From: Flavobacterium sp. LC2016-12
GTDB taxonomy: Bacteria; Bacteroidota; Bacteroidia; Flavobacteriales; Flavobacteriaceae
DNA: 64,000 bases
NCBI RefSeq assembly: GCF_015351595.1
Contig: NZ_JADKPT010000001.1
Span: 744,001-808,000 of the forward strand
Direction of reading: 5' to 3'
Part shown: one piece after another, positions 60,563 through 64,000 of the stretch
Layout: the number at the start of each line of letters is the position of its first letter
Numbering within the stretch: position 1 is the stretch's first letter
Program-made: the position numbers and the translations under genes
The notes under the pieces: model-generated
The model's input: only the letters and a program-made list of their open reading frames with translations
Database searches by the model: none
Told to the model about the DNA's origin: nothing

Positions 60563-62341
60563 ATGACAAGAATATTATTTTTATTAGTACTTAGTACTTC
60601 AAAATGTTTTGCCCAGATTTATTTTGGACCAACTGCAAATATGTACGTTAAAAGCGAAATTCTTTTTGTACAACAGAACATTAACTTAGAAGCAAACTCA
60701 AACTTGTATCTGAGAAATAATGGACAATTAATTCAGGGTACGACTCTTGCATCAACCAATACCGGACAAGGGAAACTATCCGTATATCAGGAAGGTACCA
60801 GTGATAATTTTGAATATAATTATTGGTGTTCGCCTGTAGGAAATGCTTCTGCAACAGTGGGAAATGAAAATTTCGGCATTACAATGCTCAATCAGCCAAC
60901 CACATCTACATTGTCAAACCCTGCAACAGTGATAAGCAATTATAACGGAACAGCCAATCCGCTGGCTATTTCATCAGTTTGGATACATAAGCTAATAAAT
61001 GCAAATAACTATTCGCAATGGGTATTTGTAGGAGGAGCAAGCACAATTGCTGCCGGAGAAGGTTTTTCTATGAAAGGAACCAGCGGAACAGATAGTGCTG
61101 ACCCTGAAGGAACTGGTGTGGTCAATAATTCAGGAAGTGCCCAACGATATGATTTTAGAGGAAAACCTAACGATGGAAATATTACGATCAATTTAGGTGC
61201 TAATAATTCAACTTTAACAGGTAATCCATATCCATCGGCATTGCATTTAAATGCCTTCCTTTTAGATTCGGATAATCTGGCAACTGGTGGAATTGCTTAT
61301 TTTTGGGAACAGGACAAAACAGTAAATTCTCACTTTCTCGCTGCCTATAGAGGTGGTTACGGAAGTTATTCACCAATGTCTGTAGGTGTTGACGGTGTCT
61401 ATGTGCCAGCGACATTTAATTCTTATAATCAGGATGGAACTTTAAATACAACAGGCTTATCTTCATCACTTTCTATTCCCCGCAGATATGCGCCAATAGG
61501 CCAGGGGTTTGTTGTTTTTGCTAATGCTAATGGTACAGCAACTTTTAAAAACGCACATCGTATATATACTAAAGAAGGTCCAGGGGTTTCTCAGTTTGAA
61601 AAACAAACAAAACAAGCTGCTGATAAAACTAATAGTAATGAGGAGGTAAACGTTTTTCAGTATTTTAAACTTAATACAATTATCGACAATAAGTTTACCA
61701 GACAACTGGCATTGGCTTTTTTGCCTGAGGCTACAGATGGTGTAGATATTGGTATTGATGCTCTGAACATGGACACCAGTCCTCCTAATGATGTGGCTTT
61801 TTGGATTGAAAACAGTAGTTATGTCATTCAGGGCTTAAATTTTGATCAAACAAAAAAAATACCCATAACAGTAAAAGCAGGGACCAGCGCTACTTTTAAA
61901 TTTTATATTCCGGAAGTAATAAATTTTGATACTTCACAGTCAATTTATCTTTATGACGCACTGGATCAATCTTATCATGATATCAAAAATGAAGGTTATC
62001 AGGTAACCGTTGCCCCCGGAATATATTCAGACAGATTTAAAATCACTTTTACAAGTGAAACACTTGGCGTATCTGAAGAAGCCCACAAGCAATTTATAAT
62101 TTTCCAGGATAATAATAACAATGTTTTAAAAGCCTCAAACCCAAATAATATAGCAATAAAGTCTGTAAAAATCTATGATATGCTGGGTAAGGTGGTTTTA
62201 TCGAAAAAGGATTTGGGATCAGAGGCAAATTTTTCTTTTTCAACTAATGGCTTAAGTCATGGAATTTATATAGTTGAGTTTTTAACAACAGAAAATAAAA
62301 AATTGACAGAGAAAGTGGTTATTTCAAATTCAGCCAGATAA
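60563..62341 (+). CDS. T9SS type A sorting-domain surface protein
   Basis: This is a 592-residue exported protein. The signal peptide (residues 1-17) ends KCFAQ. The main part is beta-rich and includes NLYLRNNGQLIQGT near the start and LTGNPYPSALHLNAFL in the middle. The last 75 residues (SVKIYDMLGKVVLSKKDLG, FSTNGLSHGIYIVEFLTTENKKLTEKVVI) are a type A sorting domain of the type IX secretion system, so it is displayed or released at the cell surface. The function of the passenger part is unknown. Confidence 0.9.
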   Translation: MTRILFLLVLSTSKCFAQIYFGPTANMYVKSEILFVQQNINLEANSNLYLRNNGQLIQGTTLASTNTGQGKLSVYQEGTSDNFEYNYWCSPVGNASATVGNENFGITMLNQPTTSTLSNPATVISNYNGTANPLAISSVWIHKLINANNYSQWVFVGGASTIAAGEGFSMKGTSGTDSADPEGTGVVNNSGSAQRYDFRGKPNDGNITINLGANNSTLTGNPYPSALHLNAFLLDSDNLATGGIAYFWEQDKTVNSHFLAAYRGGYGSYSPMSVGVDGVYVPATFNSYNQDGTLNTTGLSSSLSIPRRYAPIGQGFVVFANANGTATFKNAHRIYTKEGPGVSQFEKQTKQAADKTNSNEEVNVFQYFKLNTIIDNKFTRQLALAFLPEATDGVDIGIDALNMDTSPPNDVAFWIENSSYVIQGLNFDQTKKIPITVKAGTSATFKFYIPEVINFDTSQSIYLYDALDQSYHDIKNEGYQVTVAPGIYSDRFKITFTSETLGVSEEAHKQFIIFQDNNNNVLKASNPNNIAIKSVKIYDMLGKVVLSKKDLGSEANFSFSTNGLSHGIYIVEFLTTENKKLTEKVVISNSAR

Positions 62342-62387
62342 TTAAAATTTAAAATAGGAAATCAAAGCAACCAAAAATAGAGAAATT

Positions 62388-63881
62388 ATGATAAATATAT
62401 CTACTCCGCAAAATACAGGAAATGTACTAGTACTGTTTTTCTTCTTTTTAACCTTCCTTGGTCATGCACAAATTGGTATTGGTACTGTTACACCAAATGT
62501 AAGTTCTGTTTTAGATATAACTTCTACAACAAAAGGTATGTTAGCACCCAGAATGACAACAGCACAACGAACTGCAATTGTTACTCCTGCTGAAAGTTTA
62601 TTAGTTTATGACACTACTGTAAAAGCCTTTTATTACTATAATTTAACTACCACCTCATGGGTCAAAATTGCTAATGAAGGTTCCGCTTTAAGAAACAATT
62701 ATAAACTGGTTAAATCGGTAACAGACCTGGCACCAGAATTATTAGCAGGAGGGAATACAAGATATTTATTAACTTCAAATACCCTCTATGAAATTAATGG
62801 CACTATAGCTTTAACAGCTCCTATTGATTTAAACAATGCTTATGTATCAGGACTTGACACAAATGAAGATATTTTACAAGCTCCAGGAGTTGTTTTTCAG
62901 GGAAGTACAGGAGGCAGTATTAGAAATGTTACTTTACAGGGAGCAAGTGCTTTTAATATTACCGGTCCCGGAATAGCTTCTAATACCTCTCTTTTGGTTC
63001 AGAATACCGTTATAAGTGGGATGACTGCAGGCGTGGGAACTATTTCAGGTTTGGGATTGTATTTTGGTAATATCGTTCAGTTTGTAACTAATAACGGTGG
63101 AATTACGTATTCTAATATTGGAAATTTGTTACTAAGTAACCAGGCATGGTTTAGTTCTAATGTAGGAACTTTTGAAACATTTACCGGTAACTTTAGTTTA
63201 ATACAAAAAAATAGTGGTTTTAGTACGGTCGACGTTGCAGATGTTGCGATGAATGTTAGCGGTTTGACTAGTACTTCAGTTGGAACCGGTATTTTAATAG
63301 GTACCGTTTTTTCTGGTACTACTACAGCTCCTTCTGGTATTATCAATCGTTATCCGGCAGGATCAACTTATCCGGGATATAATTTTAGTAATGCGTGGAC
63401 AGTAGATTCACCGGGTATTCCAAGAGAAGGGGATAGCGATGCTACTGGCGATATAAATCTGAGCGCTAATGTTGGAAGTGGTGTGTCAACTACTTTTTCT
63501 GGTACGGGGACTGCAAGCAGAAAGAAATTAGTAGGAACTACTACTTCTAATAATTTGTTTCGTTTTACAAGAGATGGAGATAACATAATTACGTATAGAG
63601 GAAACAAAACGAGATATTTTCAAGTAGTTGCTTCAGTTTCCTATCAAACTACTGCCGACGCAACTTTTATTTTTTACATAGCAAAAAACAATACAGTTCT
63701 TACTGAAACGAAGGTATACGGAAGAGCTAGTAGCGGGCTTCTTACGACTGCGGGTATTGTAGCGGTGCCTATCATAGGATCGGTACAAATGAAAACAGGA
63801 GATATTATTGAAATTTGGGCAGAACGTTATGATGGGTTAGGAAACCTTTCTACAGTTTCTCTAAATTTAACAGCAAGATAG
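62388..63881 (+). CDS. exported surface/fibre-like protein with C-terminal jelly-roll-like domain
   Basis: This is a 497-residue protein with a signal peptide (residues 1-28, ending LGHAQ). It continues IGIGTVTPNVSSVLDITSTTKGMLAPRMTTAQR, the opening found in many flavobacterial surface and tail-fibre-like proteins. The middle is rich in Gly, Ser and Thr with short beta strands. The last 90 residues (YFQVVASVSYQTTADATFIFYIAKNN, QMKTGDIIEIWAERYDG) look like a C1q/TNF-like trimeric jelly roll. No T9SS domain is visible. It lies 46 bases after the T9SS gene and is probably co-transcribed. Confidence 0.78.
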   Translation: MINISTPQNTGNVLVLFFFFLTFLGHAQIGIGTVTPNVSSVLDITSTTKGMLAPRMTTAQRTAIVTPAESLLVYDTTVKAFYYYNLTTTSWVKIANEGSALRNNYKLVKSVTDLAPELLAGGNTRYLLTSNTLYEINGTIALTAPIDLNNAYVSGLDTNEDILQAPGVVFQGSTGGSIRNVTLQGASAFNITGPGIASNTSLLVQNTVISGMTAGVGTISGLGLYFGNIVQFVTNNGGITYSNIGNLLLSNQAWFSSNVGTFETFTGNFSLIQKNSGFSTVDVADVAMNVSGLTSTSVGTGILIGTVFSGTTTAPSGIINRYPAGSTYPGYNFSNAWTVDSPGIPREGDSDATGDINLSANVGSGVSTTFSGTGTASRKKLVGTTTSNNLFRFTRDGDNIITYRGNKTRYFQVVASVSYQTTADATFIFYIAKNNTVLTETKVYGRASSGLLTTAGIVAVPIIGSVQMKTGDIIEIWAERYDGLGNLSTVSLNLTAR

Positions 63882-63984
63882 AGTAGTTCTTGTTATAGTT
63901 GTATTTTATAACTTTTATTGATGATTATATAAGCATATCAATACAGTTTAAAGTAATTTTATTTAAACTTTAAAACGTATTATT

Positions 63985-64000
63985 ATGAACACAAATAATC
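63985..64000 (+). CDS. start of a gene running off the right edge
   Basis: ATG at 63985 opens MNTNN at the end of the window, 103 bases after the previous gene on the same strand. Only five codons are visible, so nothing can be said about the product. Confidence 0.35.

Overview
The window is a contiguous stretch of an AT-rich Bacteroidota chromosome, most likely a Flavobacterium or close relative. The indications are the very low GC content, weak ribosome binding sites, several promoters of the Bacteroidetes TTTG-N19/20-TAnnTTTG type, a type IX secretion sorting domain, GH130 glycosidases, many proteins ending their signal peptide in 'AQ', and palindromic or low-complexity spacers between genes. 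No rRNA, tRNA, CRISPR, transposase or phage gene was seen.

Layout. 1-3101: a small membrane protein, then an AraC regulator with an NmrA-type NAD(P)-binding protein and a DUF5367-like membrane protein. 3102-3538: a duplicated palindromic spacer. 3539-8936: an operon for an extracytoplasmic flavin electron-transfer chain, made of an ankyrin protein, a DUF2271 protein with an ApbE flavinylation motif (SGASVT), a PepSY membrane/flavodoxin reductase and an ApbE flavin transferase. 9296-17649: a run of mostly exported hydrolases (two paralogous GHDIG alpha/beta hydrolases, amidohydrolase, degenerate MBL-fold protein, SnoaL-like protein, Tat polysaccharide deacetylase, SDR), with a 26-bp palindromic operator before the last gene. 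17790-20732: a TPR histidine kinase and a response regulator. 20902-27961: bestrophin, a TolC/HlyD/MFS efflux set, a K+ channel and an AI-2E exporter. 28042-36145: two GH130 enzymes around an exported protein, an outer-membrane barrel and a catalase/YciF stress pair. 36453-38824: a BlaI/M56 pair behind three operators spaced 20 bp apart; the M56 protein carries eight 29-residue repeats.

38894-43735: an unusual accessory block on the minus strand. It holds a PhyH dioxygenase with an in-frame stop in its upstream reading frame, an amidoligase-like protein, a CHAP/NlpC-like cysteine hydrolase, and an orphan acetolactate-synthase small-subunit (ACT) protein. Two successive Ile-rich leader peptides, each followed by a terminator hairpin, precede the ACT gene. 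43898-46459: a TetR regulator whose operator is repeated before its aldo/keto reductase target, then an NAD(P)-binding protein. 46640-52216: an acetyltransferase, two more alpha/beta hydrolases, a DUF1579-like protein, an isochorismatase and a sulfatase. 52327-53901: a Na+/H+ antiporter. 54088-58448: a phosphorelay cluster that includes a kinase with a 21-residue coiled-coil repeat array. 58456-59904: an FAD monooxygenase with an N-terminal DnaJ-type zinc finger. 60317-64000: cell-surface proteins, including a T9SS substrate.

The observations most worth following up are the tandem isoleucine attenuators in front of the orphan ACT gene and its amidoligase/cysteine-hydrolase neighbours, the flavinylation operon, the MBL-fold protein that has lost several metal ligands, the triple BlaI operator with its repeat-bearing M56 protease, and the interrupted PhyH gene.
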